Source of the DNA: Nereocystis luetkeana
Taxonomy: Eukaryota > Sar > Phaeophyceae > Laminariales > Laminariaceae
Direction of reading: 5' to 3'
Length of the DNA: 64,000 bases
NCBI GenBank assembly: GCA_031213475.1
Contig: JARUPZ010000021.1
Span: 8,067,420 to 8,131,419, forward strand
Under the pieces are notes generated by a model. That model ran no database searches. It was not told the origin of the DNA and was given only the letters and a program-made list of their open reading frames with translations. Every line of letters starts with the position of its first letter. Positions within the stretch are counted from its first letter, which is position 1. Positions 1 to 12,596 of this stretch are shown here, in pieces. Position numbers and translations under genes: made by a program.

Positions 1-231
1 GATAGTTCTTTTGTTGAAAACCCCTTAACATCTTCAAATAGTTTTCCTCAAAAGTGCTCTGACCCTTGTCGTCACACCCGCCGGCTATATTTCGGGGCCA
101 TGAGCTATTGTGACAACTTATAAATCGTCAAGATATTCGTCGCGTCCACATTTTCCCTCAACCACAACAGTGATGATTGCGTTGTCGCTCCTCTTTAACA
201 AAACATACCCGGCGCTCTTTCCGGTAACCAG

Positions 232-2159
232 GACTCCTGCTGCGTGCAAGTCATCAGGAATAGTCGCGCGATGTGCAGCACCACGTTGTCGGCACCGTGC
301 ATCATCGATGACGAGGGTGCGTTGTGCAAACGCTAGCGAAACCAGCACTCACTGCGATCTGGCTTGGTTCGTCTACATTTTTTCTTCTGACATACCTGGT
401 ATTTACATGTGTGCTACGTCGGCCTTTCGCTGTTCACGGCTCTTCGCTGTATGCGGCAAGCGTGATTGCATTCACGTAATGAGTGCGGGCAAGCAGTACG
501 AAAGAGGCGTTCAGTTCGGGTTAAATGCTCGTATTTGCCGTCATTGCGCTTCCGGTGGTGGAGTACTGAGGGAGGTGACAGGGTTCCGGGACTGAGGCAC
601 CACAAGGCGAACTATTGACTACAGTAGAACATGTTTCGCACCGTTTCCATTCGTACCCTCACGGAGGTTCGTTCGCATGTTGGAGGTGTAGGACCGAAGT
701 GCTGGAATAAAACGTCAAGCAATGATACTATAGCCGAAGCAATCATTCGCGAGATATCCACAGCAGTATGTAGGACGTGTTCGTAGTGCTCTCATAGTCT
801 CAAGAGTCCCACCTCCAGTCCGCTTACGATAGAAGAGCTGATTTTCTAGGTGGTAGGTGTTGTTGCGCCCACGTTGGTGCCGTACTGGACCTGACGGTTG
901 CGACTCTGCATCTTTGACTGCGGCCGTTATGCTCGCCTTGAACCCTCGACAAAAAAACGGAAGTTCCCAAGGTTTGCAGCAACGGTGTGCCTGGCGTAGA
1001 GGGAGACGGCACCTGCTGCGAGGCGAAGTGCGGGACATGCGGAGGAAGGGGTTGTGCCCCTCGGCCTGGTGGCAAGGTTCGTTGGTATACGGTGTCGCCT
1101 GTCGCCCTTCACTCGTGCTGCCTTGGAATTACTATGCATTGTATATAAACAGTACTGGTACCGGGTAAAGCAGTTACTGCTGCAAATTTGTACCTGATTT
1201 TGTATTGGGTGGTGTGTGTTCTACAGACAGACATACATACATACATAATCGGCAAGCAAAAAACACTTTATTTTGATATATTTTCTGTGGTCTACTGTAG
1301 AATTAGCAGCGGCTCTGACTGTAGTTTTTTCTTCTCCCTTCGGATGTGACAATACGAGTAGCACTTTTTCAGAAAGGTATCACGGACTGGCGGGGTTCTT
1401 CGAACGAGGACTAATCCAATAATACCGCTGGAACACCATTCGAAGTTATATACCTGGTACAGCGTTTTCAGTATATTCCTAGGTCGTGAGGGTGCTCAGC
1501 GGATCGCCCTCTGGTTTGCCGTCTAACCGAGGCTTTGAAAAAGAAATGGGGCTCTTCAAGTAAAGAGCCTCAGAAACGATTGATGCACCCTTTCCACACC
1601 GTGTCATGCGTTTCGGCTTTGGCTGGCGTTTCCTAGGAGGATTATTTTTTTGAGTTCCTCTACCTCGAAAACGGGAGAGGTCTCGGACGACCATTTCCGA
1701 CAATGCCACGGTATGAAGGTTGCACGGTTGAGCCCAGACATTCCCCACTGAATATTGCAAAGGGTCCCCAACCCTTGCATCTGAGGAACCGTGTACCCGA
1801 CCGTTGTATCTCTACATCCGATGTGCATTTGACGTTTGACTTTTTTGTTCGGTACCTCACACATGGAACTATAAGTGAGCTCGGCTAACACTTTGGTTTC
1901 AGGTCGGTTGTTAGGTGAGGTGCACGGCAGTGAAACCCCTCACGGGAAAGGGCCTCAGAAACGTTATAGGTTGTTGGCCCCTATTGTGAAACGCCTCCTC
2001 TGCCGGGACGACGCATGCTGCTTGGCCCTCATTGCCTGGTCCAACTGAACAAACATTCTACGCCCCTACTCCGTTTTGTAGGATTCCTGCTGCACCGGCC
2101 AAATCCAAGACAGCGGCATTTACTGCGACGACACCCCGGTGGCGCCTTGCATCATCTAG
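232..2159 (+). CDS. Cysteine-module gene, second copy, last three exons (partial)
   Basis: Exons 232-316 (B2), 964-1076 (A3) and 2082-2159 (B3 with stop TAG) match exons 5-7 of the complete gene in copy 2 with no coding difference that I see. The flanking introns carry a few substitutions. The 5' exons, including the signal peptide, would lie left of the window if the duplication extends that far. B2 reads DSCC to APCIIDDE, A3 reads VCSNGVPG to RPGGK, and B3 ends APCII then stop. Introns of 647 and 1,005 bases separate them. Whether this copy is expressed cannot be judged without its promoter. Confidence 0.8.
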
Positions 2160-3424
2160 GACCGAGACGCCGACGGTTGTATAGGAGTAGGAGTCAACCC
2201 ACGGTAGGAGTTGCACGTTATGGGCCAGAGGTTTCTGACCCGTTGAGTTCCGTAGGTGAGGAACTACCGGTTAGGAAGAAAGTTTTAGTCCTATATTTGT
2301 TTCAGGACTACTAGCGCATACATGTGTCGGTCGGGTGGCCCGAACGAATTTCTGCCAAGTATTGTATCGGGTGAGATATTGAACTCCTAAAGGTAGGGGC
2401 TCCGAAATATCTCGTACACCCCTACTGTGGGATAGCTCGTAGCTATCATCGAACTACCTAGTACGGTATCAGCAGCCTAACATACACTTCGTATAGATGT
2501 TTATTCGCACGGTCATGGGATTCAGACACCGATGCCATGAGAATAGACAGTTGACGGGGTCAAGTTGCTAGACTCAAACCTCCAATAATTTATCCACACT
2601 GACTGCTGTAACGGCGGTTGAAGCAATGAGATCGCATGTTGCGGAAGGAGACGGTTTAATAGTTCCGCGGGAGGAGGCTGCTGGAGTGCAGGAGTTGCAA
2701 GAGCGAATCGTACAGTAACTAACTGTTGACGTAGGAGGTCGTCAATGCGAGAGCAACGTGTGAGGTTTGCACACGCCCGCGTTATTAATCATCATCCACA
2801 CCAGCATCAAAGCTCCCAGAAGCTCACGTTAGCAGTGATAAACCTTCTATTGTCCACTGGGGCCACCCTTTTAACGGCAACGACCTACCACTCGTACGGT
2901 AGAGTTCGACGCTGTGCCATCGTTTGGCCGGAGCCTCAATTAACGTCGTCATCACATCGTCGTAGTCACATCGTCGTGGGGCAGAAGACCACCGACAGCT
3001 GACAACAGTGGGCGCTGTACAGCGTTTGCTAAATCCGGGGCGAGTATCTCTCTGGTAGAGTTTGCACGTATCACGCTAGCTGATTTGTCAACGTGCGTGC
3101 CTTCCCTTGCGGTCTTCTTGTATTGTCACACGCGATAATCATCTTCTCTGCACTCCGCGAAAACCATCGACCCTCGAACAAAGAGACGAGCCTAGTTATT
3201 GATTATCACATCGTATATTTTTTCTCGGTAACGATGTGTAGAACTGTGCCCACATTATTATACAAGAGTTCTACCAGGTAGCAAGCCCCGAGCAGAGCGT
3301 TGCACTTGACGTGGTCTAAACACGTATACCCGTCGTTGTCGCGGTTCCTATCTATGGCGATTCAAGTGCTGGCAGGGTGAACGTCCGGCGACTCGGGTGA
3401 ACCCCCGCGTAGACCAGATATTAC
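2160..3424. other. No recognisable gene
   Basis: Region 3' of the cysteine-module gene. ORFs here are short and show no family I know. It contains one TACCAGGTA motif at 3272-3280. The copy 2 counterpart is 46,557-47,818. Confidence 0.5.
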
Positions 3425-3699
3425 TTTCGGTATCCGAATTACTCCAATTGCTGGGCTTTTTCGAAGACCAAGCGCACATGCCTCCGTATTATTTGCAGAT
3501 GTGTCTAGCAAGTAGATGCGATTGTGTACGCCGTCCGGGTATTTCCCGTCCCATTTTTCAATTGTTCCCGTACAATTGACACGAAGTAAATTGTATTTTT
3601 CGTTGCGTGGCCTTGACCGCAAGTCTGTAGATTGTTCAAGCCTACACGGTAAACTGCGACTCGCACAGTCAGGGCTATGGCGCAAATTGCTCCAGGATC
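3425..3699 (-). CDS. Candidate exon of an unknown minus-strand gene (copy 1)
   Basis: This minus-strand stretch is open for 275 bases between an AG acceptor (3701-3700) and a GTAATA donor (from 3424). It would enter in phase 1 and leave in phase 0. The peptide starts GSWSNLRHSPDCASRSLPC, contains VNCTGTIEKWDGKYPDG and IYLLDTS, and ends GVIRIPK. It has four cysteines and two N-glycosylation-type NxT sites, which would suit an extracellular protein. The copies differ in the exon by one replacement and one silent change. A 1-base indel between the copies lies just past the donor, outside the exon. I do not recognise the family and found no partner exon, so this could be chance. Confidence 0.33.
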
Positions 3700-3918
3700 C
3701 TACGTAGGAGGAAGATGTTTCCCTTCCATCAACCCCATCGCTTTGTGAAACGAGTGCCATGCGTATCGTTAGGGCCGGCTCCAGGCAAGGGGGAATACAT
3801 CGAGACATGACAGTCTCGATCTCGACATTTCCATCCCAGTAACAGATCGACACCGAACTCCAAATTCCAAGTTTTCGATCTTTTATCCCAACCAATATCT
3901 AGGAATCGCGATATATTA

Positions 3919-4022
3919 CGGGGGACCATAGTTAATAGGACCAAATATATTGTGAGTAAAAATGGTCAAGTGTGTAAGTTGTTTTTATGGTTACCATAAG
4001 CCCTATTAGCTATGGTTCCCCG
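3919..4022 (+). mobile_element. MITE, TA-flanked, CGGGGGACC termini (copy 1)
   Basis: A 104-base element with imperfect terminal inverted repeats (CGGGGGACCATAGTTAATAGG against the complement of its right end), flanked by TA on both sides. The interior is AT-rich and non-coding, and the whole element could fold into a long hairpin. The TA duplication and inverted ends point to a Tc1/mariner-type non-autonomous element. Five loci plus one duplicate exist in the window. Confidence 0.85.
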
Positions 4023-5034
4023 TAATAGTTTGATTATATCCACCCCGCATTCATCACTTCTGTCCGAGGGGGTTAGATAGCGAAACGGGTACTAAACGAG
4101 GGGAGCGGTGTACCCAGACAACAAAAACCACGAGAGAAGCGAAACAACCCTACTGCTGTAAACAAAAAACAGAACGGAAAAGCGAACCACAAACAGGAAA
4201 CGACAATGTAGCCAGTGTGGGTTCCAAACACAGTTAGTTGCCGCGCTGTAGAAATATCGCATTGCCACATCGTCAATCAACGCCTTATTACGCTGTTGTC
4301 TTTTTACCTTTAAGGAGATATATTGGTCGTTTCTTTTCGTGGCGTGCCCTGGGACTCCACATAACTTGCTACAGGGTATGACATACCATGACGCCCGTGA
4401 CAATACAGCCGATGTCATCATGATGCCCTAGGAGTCATTTATTTTCGGCCCTGACTTTTAATGCTCATTCGTGGAAATCCACGAGCGCTCATGGAGCTTC
4501 ACGAGCTGTCTGTCTGTCTGTCTGGCTCCAAGGAATGGTAGTATGATGGCAGCGAAATAGGGTATTGATGGCATCGCTTCGAGGGGTTAACGGCACCGAT
4601 TGGCACGGCGCACGACCTGTACAATATGAAGAACGTGCCCCATATTAGCGTGTAATCGCTAATGCGTGATATAGGACACCTATGGGGTTGGCAGCGTATT
4701 GATTATCAACGATATTGCAAGGCACCGGAGTTGATGTCTTCAGCGCAATGACACAACGACGACGGCTCATGAACTGGACATCCTTGCACGTGCCAATACG
4801 GTGTCACTTGTGGCAGGTGTCACAGCAAAGGCATGGCGTATGCCACGGCGTGTGTTATACCATGGCCATGAGAGCGCCTTGTGGTCAATGGTACCCCCAC
4901 CACAGCCCTATGGTTGGCGGTCATGTCGGGGCAATCCATGGTGGCTAGGTACGCGCTATGGCCTTGCCATGGCACTAACATGGGGCGATATGCCAATGAC
5001 GACCGTGCCATGGCATTTCCTTGAAAATGTCAAG
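4023..5034. other. No recognisable gene; short TGTC run
   Basis: Contains a short TGTC microsatellite near 4507-4523 and several CCATGG-rich spots between 4830 and 5030. Copy 2 carries an extra 11 bases, a local duplication around CATGGCG, near 49,231. No ORF here resembles a family I know. Confidence 0.5.
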
Positions 5035-5464
5035 GCATGTGCATCACAATACTGCCCGGAACAGCAACAGGGAAAACAAACGCTAAAACAATCAACAACG
5101 TGAAGAACGCAAAGCGCGAGAGCCTTCAGCACGATAGAGACAAAATGTTGAAAGAGAAGCCTGCGGGAGAAAAAAAAAAAAAGCAGGAGAAGAGGAAGAG
5201 AAATCGACTGCTTCATACCATGTCGATCGCGAGCGGTAACAATTGCAGCGCATGTGCATCCCAATACTGACCGGAAAAGCAACAGGGGGAAAAAAACGCC
5301 AAAACAATCCACTATGTGAGGAACACAAAGTGCGAGAGCCTTCTGCGCGATAGAGACAAAACGTGAAAGAGAAGACTGCAGGAGAACAAAACAAAATGCA
5401 GGAGAAGAGGAACATTAATCGCTTGCTCCATGCCACGTCGACCGCGAGCGGTAATAATCGTAGC
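5035..5464 (+). repeat. Two-unit tandem repeat of 215 bases (copy 1)
   Basis: Unit 1 (5035-5249) and unit 2 (5250-5464) both begin GCATGTGCATC, share a purine-rich middle with GCAGGAGAAGAGGAA, and end with a GCGAGCGGTAA block. They differ at many sites, so the duplication is older than the segmental duplication. Confidence 0.8.
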
Positions 5465-6119
5465 GCTGCCGTTGTCATCCCCGCAGTCAGACGAAACACA
5501 AACTATACGCCGAACAAGAGTACAGAAAAATATACAACAAGCAACAGCTGGCTCTCCATCTACGCCCTCGAGACAAGCGAGTACCATTCAGTACCGATCC
5601 TTGTATATACTGGTGGCACGACATGGGAATTCAGGCTGGTCAGATCCTCGTACCCTCTCGTCGTACCGCAGTATTTACCGTGCTCGCGAACCCAGATGGA
5701 GCTCCTGGAAAAGGCGGAGCTGTGGCCACATCACCTCCGGCGGCAACAACAGACGCAAGGCTGCGTCCTCAGATCGCACACCCCAACGATCATGGGACGC
5801 CTTCTCAAATCCGTTTACTGCAGCCATCACGGCCGACGGGCGGAAGGTTTCAAACAAAGCCGGTGGTATCGAGATGGAGATTTATACTCGCAGGCAGGCC
5901 GACATCGTCGCAGATGAGCTCGTCTCGGAGAAACCCCAAACCACTAGCTCGGCCTCGGAGACTAGCAAGCATACCCTTCTCGGTGGCTCGTCTGAGCGTC
6001 ACGGATGCAGACTTGTGGGCCACCCCATACTTCTTTGGGTCTGCGTCCGAACGCGGAAAAAAGTGTCAGCTTTGATGAAAATGCCCATCCCCCCGAATCA
6101 GGGACGTCCGTGCACTGAC

Positions 6120-8810
6120 GAGCGTTGTAAAGTACAATTGCAAAATTCCTGCGCGCCTTTTTCACGCTGGTCCGTCTTTTCACCTATAGTTTTCGGAAGG
6201 GAATCAAGTCCGAATTTGTACCGGCCATGGAGGCCATGGCACGTGAGATTCTCGCCGAACTCGCCACTTCACCCATCGTGTTTGTTCCTGATTTGGATGA
6301 TGTAGCGGACGACTGCCGCGCCTTCCACGGGTACTGTGACGCCTCCATCGACGAAATGAGTGGTACGATTGACCTGCAGCAGCCGGACGTCTCCGCAGGG
6401 GTTATAACTTACATGAGTTGGGTTATCCTCGTTTCCGATAGGACCTGCACCAAGCTCGACTTGGAGGCTGGCAGCATCAACTTGCCCCCCAAACGATGCC
6501 AAATGTATATTTGGGGCGCGAAATTTCGCATATTATTTGGTCACAAGGCGTCCGACACCATCAGTGAAGCGGTCGATCACACCGCGCGTGTCCAGAGGCG
6601 GCTCGAGGGTTTCGTCGCGTTCGACTACACACTCAAGTACCGAAAGGGTTATGCCCAATACCAGCTGGTTTTCCGTCCCGTTTGCTATTTATTTACAGAG
6701 CCCGCCATGGACCACGACCGTTGTGGGTGTACTCACGTCGATGATGGTCGTACCGTACCCTTCCGAGCCTTGGAGCTTCGCACTCGTTCCTGACCGACAC
6801 TCGGTGTTGGCTTGGGTGGGCTGCTGCCCCGTCTCAAAGGTGCCGTGTTTGGGTGAGATACCCATCGTCTCTCCGGAGCTTCGCAATTGTTCGCGCACAC
6901 TCACACGGACCATGGAATAGGAGTGACGGCAATTTTACTCCGTCCGGGTCTTTCGTCACTTACTTGTGTAGGGGCTTCCGTCACCACCGTCGATCGCCGT
7001 CCAGGCCGTTGGGGAATTTCCCTTACCGTCAAGACCGCTTTGACTTCGGGTTTTGCTGCACCCTCCGAGGATGGCCCAGGTTCGGCAGAAGTCCGCAATG
7101 CCGCCACAGCAGCCGCACCACTTTGCTCTCTTGACGACGAGCGCTTCACAGGGAGAAGATCTCACCCCAATTAATTACTGATCCAGGCACGTCCGCCTAT
7201 TCGTCGCTTGGAAAACCGGTTCGCCTGACTCTTTCTCGGCTTCGAACCGGACCTACACCCGGCCGAGCCGACGCATAGCCGCCATCACTCACACCATGCC
7301 GCGTGATGTTGGTTAACACTGCGGGCCCGGCGAGGCCTCTTGACCACCACACCCGCTGTGTGATCATCCCGCCGCGAGTCCCAAACCCACGGGTGTCTTC
7401 TACCGTCGTTATGAACCCTGACCCCTGATCGTGCCGCCGCACTGGTCCGGACGGAGCCCGTCCCGTCTGACCACGGCCGTACCGAGTCGGTGGCCCTCCT
7501 CTTCTACGGCGTTCGCTCTCAACGGGCGTATCGCCCGTCGCAATAATGGACTTGGATGTCCTTGGCGTGGCCGCCGACTGCAGTTGGATGATTCTGCAGA
7601 GGTGATATTCTCTCACCTACCGGGCGTGGAAACAACGCCCCAGGCTCGTGTGCTACGTAGCCACGCACACGATAGTTTTTGGTCGGCCGAAGGCATTGCT
7701 GACAGATATTTAGACGAGGTTTCCTTAGCGCCAGCGCCCTTTCCTTTTGCGAGTTCAGGAACTTGTTGATGAAGAGCAGCACACCACCGACGATCTCATC
7801 GTCTGGTTCGTCCAAAGCCGATTTTTCTTGCACCCGGCACTCGCGCGTCTTATTGTTCAAAAGACGACCCCCTTCGCATAGACATGCCGCTGTACAAGCG
7901 CCTGTGAGTCATGCAGGGTTGCCATTCCAGGGCTTCCTGGCCCCTAGGCACCCCGCGCACCCTGGGCATGCTCAACAGTCTCCAGTGGCGGGTTAGTGTG
8001 CGTTTCTGCGCCGGGTGGTAGCCATACTTTGGTTCGAAGTGCCGAGCACGGAAAACCTCGCGACTGAACGTCCGATGGCCCATCATCTCGATGCACGTAG
8101 ATGACATCAGGCCTCGTCCAATAACGCCTCGACGTGACACCTACCCATTGTATGCTCAAACACTTCTGCAAGAAGTTCCCCGTCGTGCTACGCCACCCAA
8201 GACGATGTTTCTACTCTTTTTCGACGACTCAAATATGACAGGATCACCGGACACCAGTCGGGTGGTAGTCGCGGTGGGGACATCGTCGGAGTATACAAGA
8301 AGCGCTAGAAGGAACTCTCTCGGTCATCCTGGGAACGAAAATGAAGCTTCACCTTCCCTGCCACATACGCTTGCGCTACTCGGCTCGCACCCCGAACCAA
8401 TACCACCAAATCAACCGCCTGTACCTCCGGATGCGAAATGGTGTATCACAACGTAAGCTCTCTCGGGGTGTCGACGAGTGTTTCAAGCGACCAGGGAATC
8501 GCTTCGTACGACGCTCCGATTGGTTTTGACGAGACAGCACTACCGTGCCGCTCAACGAGGCTCGGGTTTGGTCCAAAGACGACGACGGTCTGTGGTGGTT
8601 TGGCAATATTAACACGAGTACAACGACGGATGGGTGTGGTTGATTCGGTTTCTGCATGACCCGGGACCGACAACGCTAAGTATTTCTCCGGTGCGCTACA
8701 CCATTTCATTCCAACCGGAGATTGGCGGGGTTCTAGGTGTCTACGAGCACACTTACCTAGCGCGTTTGCACGAGTGATCCAGCGTAACGTTGATGAACCT
8801 CCCGGCGCAG
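6120..8810 (+). mobile_element. Decayed Ty3/gypsy-like polyprotein remnant (copy 1)
   Basis: An RNase H-like part lies at about 6190-6680. It has the DAS strand motif in FHGYCDAS and a tail resembling the RRLxxFxFxxKYRKG end of the domain. Farther on, about 8240-8340 looks chromodomain-like, and about 8560-8810 carries the WWFG, FLHDPGP and RNVDE motifs I associate with the C-terminal tail of some stramenopile Ty3-like polyproteins. No LTRs, primer binding site or target duplication were found. The element is broken, with many breaks, and is older than the segmental duplication. The end points given are those of the recognisable parts. Confidence 0.6.
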
Positions 8811-9122
8811 CCATGGGCAGCGGATTTCCTATCGCCGATGCACTCGACTTGTGCTTCGGTTTTCTTGCTTCTGGGGCTGTTTTTCACTGTTTATCTTTGA
8901 CGTTTAACGAGGTTTCGGGTTGGCATTTATCTTGCCGGTATTTCCTTGACGCTTTCTAAATTTGGCAATGGTCGAGGTTGAGGTGTTTCTTGCGTATTTC
9001 GTCCTGGCTCTCTCCCTCGATCAGTGGCGGGGATGGTCAAGGTAGTCGGGTGACTTTAAGGTGGCTAAACACAAGGCATATATATTCCGACTACCAGTAG
9101 ATTGCATAAGGCTTGATAAAGG

Positions 9123-9904
9123 ACCTTTATTCTTCACGCAGAACATCTCCCAAGCCTCTCCGCGGTCACATCGAGGACATGAGTTCATTCCTTCATTCCT
9201 TAGCTGGGCTGGAAGGCATGCAAACTTTCTACTTTCGAGATCTAAATCCGTCCATTGTAATGTACCATGGTACAGAATATGCCCCCGATCAGGATAGAAC
9301 GATCGATCTGCTCGAATTTCGAACGACGAGTTTTTTGGGTTGCCTGCATAATGTGGCATATATATGCTACGTACGAGCTAGATGATAATCCGGTGGAAGA
9401 TACGCTTTGTTTAATGTCACGATCGGGTGCTCCTTTGAGTGGTGCTGGTGATATGGCACGGTTTCGAGGGGGGGGGGGGGGGTTCTTAGTGCGATCTTGT
9501 TGCTGAGCGGCAAACCTTTATTCTTCACGCAGAACATCTCCCAAGCCTCTCCGCGGTCACATCGAGGACATGAGTTCATTCCTTCATTCCTTAGCTGGGC
9601 TGGAAGGCATGCGAACTTTCTACTTTCGAGATCTAAATCCGTCCATTGTAATGTACCATGGTACAGAATATGCCCCCGATCAGGATAGAACGATCGATCT
9701 GCTCGAATTTCGAACGACGAGTTTTTTGGGTTGCCTGCATAATGTGGCATATATATGCTACGTACGAGCTAGATGATAATCCGGTGGAAGATACGCTTTG
9801 TTTAATGTCACGATCGGGTGCTCCTTTGAGTGGTGCTGGTGATATGGCACGGTTTCGAGGGGGGGGGGGGGGGGTTCTTAGTGCGATCTTGTTGCTGAGC
9901 GGCA
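9123..9904 (+). repeat. 391-base tandem duplication unique to copy 1
   Basis: Unit 1 (9123-9513) and unit 2 (9514-9904) are nearly identical; they differ at one CATGCAAAC/CATGCGAAC site and in poly-G length. Copy 2 has a single unit (about 53,528-53,918). Both units share ATATATATGC where copy 2 has ATATGC, so the duplication arose after the two segments diverged. Each unit contains a poly-G run. In copy 2 the plus frame is open for 139 codons (53,518-53,937), but I do not recognise the peptide. Confidence 0.92.
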
Positions 9905-11025
9905 AAGTTGTCCATGGTCGGGGGTGATGTTATTGGATCGTGGAAGCCTGCTCAGGCTCGACTGTTTACTTGTATCGTTTTGGGTGCGATATCACCCGAC
10001 CCGTTCCGACATGCATGTGTTACTCGGTTCGTAGTAAACGATGAGCTGTATATTCGACACATTACGATGGTCCTCAAAGGATTTTAGCAGTCCTGTGTGT
10101 TTCTTGTTGGGTTGGTCAATGAGAGGGAGCGCGACAGCGGCAGTACGGACGCTTGACGCCGCTTTTGACGAGAGTAAGAACAAGATGGCAGAGAGTGTGT
10201 CTAAGTTCCCGAATCGGTTTCTAGCAGAAATGGGTACCCATGTTACCATCCCCGCCTGGAGCACGAATTTCTTCTCTTCTCGTTTCCCTTCCAGCTTCCT
10301 TCTTGCTCTTTTGACCTGCCTCTGACATTGTTTCCATGTCATTACCCCCTCCCCGCAGTCCTTGTGCCGGTATCTTCCTCTCCTTTGTGTTGCTCCGTCC
10401 GTGCAACTCTGTCCTTCTTGGGTACGTATGCTTTCCTTGAGGCAGCCTTTCGTAATTATTTGCGTTATGTATACTCGGCTTCATTTTTTGTATTGCATTG
10501 TGTTTTTTGTTGCTGCTGGGGTTTCATGATCTTGCTTGTGCTGTTGACAATAGTGTTCTCGTACCCGGTACGCTGGCCTTCAACTTACTTTATCCTCCCT
10601 GAGTTGGTTGTAATTTATTTTGCTTTTGGGCTTTCTCTTTCTCACAGGTTGTGACCACACAATGTGTATCTCTCTATGATAAGGAATCAGGACGGGCACT
10701 GGGTGTACCAGGTACTAATGAAGCTGGGTACACACGACGATTGTGTGTGAAGACAACACACACTGGAATAAAAACAATTCTGATTCCTTGATTGAAATCA
10801 AGTTCATTTTGAGCTACCGGCACGAAAACCAAGTCAAGGTTGGTCCACGCACTAAAAGCGAGTTACTCTCGACCCCCCGTCGCAAAATCCAAATGCCTTT
10901 CGGTAAGTACACTTTACCCCAAGTCAATTTGATCGCCCAAATATCAGTGAGTCAATTTCGAGGACCCACCCAAGGCCAAAGCCAATTTCGATGCTCACTT
11001 GTGTTTTTTAGATCATCATTTTAAA
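9905..11025. other. No recognisable gene
   Basis: ORFs are short and unrecognised. It holds TACCAGGTA at 10,706-10,714 and a C-centred variant, TACCCGGTA, at 10,562-10,570. The counterpart is about 53,919-55,035. Confidence 0.5.
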
Positions 11026-11330
11026 TTTCCAGTCTAACTTGTATGAGGTTTTACCCTGGACGAGGTGGACAAGCCGTGGTCACAGGTGTCCACCCTTCTC
11101 CCTCCCGGTACGTGCATTTATTTCTTGTCGCGCATAGGGTTCAGCATTCCCACTGCTCGTCGGTTTTCATCGAATGTTGCTAATTCACGCTCTCGCGCTT
11201 TCCGCTAATAATCATTGTTCTATGCCAGAAAAAGCCCCTACAAGGTACGAGGATGCACTCGGTGAGACGTGAACCCACGAAATTGATCTTGATAGGCACG
11301 CGGACCACCTACCAAGCCACCGGGGACGCC
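11026..11330 (-). mobile_element. tRNA-headed SINE, family 1 (copy 1)
   Basis: Read on the minus strand, it starts GGCGTCCCCGGTGGCTTGG, contains an A-box-like GGCTTGGTAGGTGG and a B-box-like GGGTTCACGTCTC. A body with GCGAGAGCGTGA and TTCGATGAAAA motifs follows and ends near CTGGAAA. Similar copies occur at 34,554-34,857, 31,318-31,633 and 39,655-39,945. Confidence 0.75.
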
Positions 11331-12544
11331 CGCACTCTACACTCCAAATATCCTTCGAACGTACCTCATACGTTTGCCTCCTAGTTCGTTTGGGCGTACT
11401 GATCAATCCAAACTATGGCGGATCCACCATATATATGGGCGGAGAGGCTTATCCTCACGTGGATATTATTGTTGTTGTCGTTGTTTTGTGTAAAATTTGC
11501 TGTTTTGTTGTTGTACTTCATCTTCTTCTGTTCTTCTGTTTTGTGGTTGTTGTTTTCACGTTACGTCATTGCAACGATGTAATCTGCTGTTACAGAACAG
11601 GCTCCAACATCTACCTTTAAGTAGTGGAGTATGGCCTGCGAGGAAGGAGACGTGAAACGGAAACGAAGTCACGTACACACTACTATGCGGTAACGCTTCA
11701 ACGCACAGTTACCAGACATAGTTGTGCTAAGGTTCATTATTATCGGAGACCGTGTTTTCCATATTAACTACCAGGTACCTGGTACCTAATTATAATACTG
11801 ACATATAATTTGTGGTGACTCAAACTAATCGTATACACCTCAGAAAAATAAAAACGAGTGAGATGAGAGACGAGCACACTGACACAGACGTTGTGGTAAC
11901 TGAAACAAATCGTATACAACCTCGTGCCTGTCGTATCTAGTATGATGACATGGCATTGCATTGCCAACTGCTGTGCTTACTGTTTACGTGGCAATGTAGT
12001 ATCTCTGTGGCGTAGCTTTGTGACCACAGAACTTGCACTTCGAAGTATTTCTTCTAGGAATGAAGAATCGGCACGGACTGGTTGCGATGGATGTCGACGG
12101 GTAGAAATAACCGCTTAATGTGAAGAACACACACAAGACTAACTAGTGAGATAAGCACGCGTGCGTTGTGCGTATGATACGCTTGAAAAAGAGTCGCAAC
12201 CGAAACCGAGGAGACATCATGTAAAGGTATTACAATATTACCCACCGGGAAAAAGGAAAAACGCAGAATGAAACAGCTCAAAGTCGAATTCGAAGTCGAG
12301 CTCGAGAGGGGAAGAAATGAGAAAACAGAGACACTGGCACAACAAGAAGACCAGAAGAACGGAAAACAACCAGAGAATGCCCGGACGTGCAGGATCGCAA
12401 GCCAGGGAGGAGGGTCCAGCAAACATAAAAAAAATCAATCCGCCACCAGCAGTCGTCTTCATGGCACACTACTAGTCGGTAGCAATTCCGTTGCTTATTA
12501 ACCTGTATCAGTTTGTAGACAACTCCGAAAACCTACACACACCC
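11331..12544. other. No recognisable gene; site of the SINE insertion seen only in copy 2
   Basis: ORFs are short and unrecognised. Overlapping TACCAGGTA and TACCTGGTA motifs lie at 11,769-11,784. The empty site of the copy 2 SINE is near 11,951-11,960. The counterpart is 55,341-56,916. Confidence 0.5.
11769..11784. repeat. Overlapping TACCAGGTA / TACCTGGTA footprint pair, one absent in copy 2
   Basis: Copy 1 reads CTACCAGGTACCTGGTACC; copy 2 (55,786-55,794) reads CTACCTGGTACC. The difference is exactly 7 bases, equivalent to inserting CCAGGTA at a TA. Confidence 0.9.
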
Positions 12545-12551
12545 TATAAAA
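12545..12551 (+). promoter_or_regulatory. TATA box (TATAAAA)
   Basis: TATAAAAGGCGCG lies 52 bases before the ATG at 12,597, the spacing expected if transcription starts near 12,575. Copy 2 has the same box at 56,917-56,923. Confidence 0.45.
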
Positions 12552-12596
12552 GGCGCGATCGCATTTTCAAATCAATTCGACAAGCTCGCAGAGACG

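Noticed and set aside
1604-1891. 95-codon minus-strand ORF conserved in both copies
   Set aside because: It lies in an intron of the cysteine-module gene, and conservation is explained by the recent duplication.
4830-5035. Cluster of CCATGG and CATGGC palindromes
   Set aside because: Possibly a local sequence bias; no regular spacing and no known site.
5430-6305. 291-codon plus-strand ORF
   Set aside because: Basic, Ser/Arg-rich and unlike any family. The RNase H-like signal of the Ty3 remnant is in another frame beneath its 3' part, so this is a shadow.
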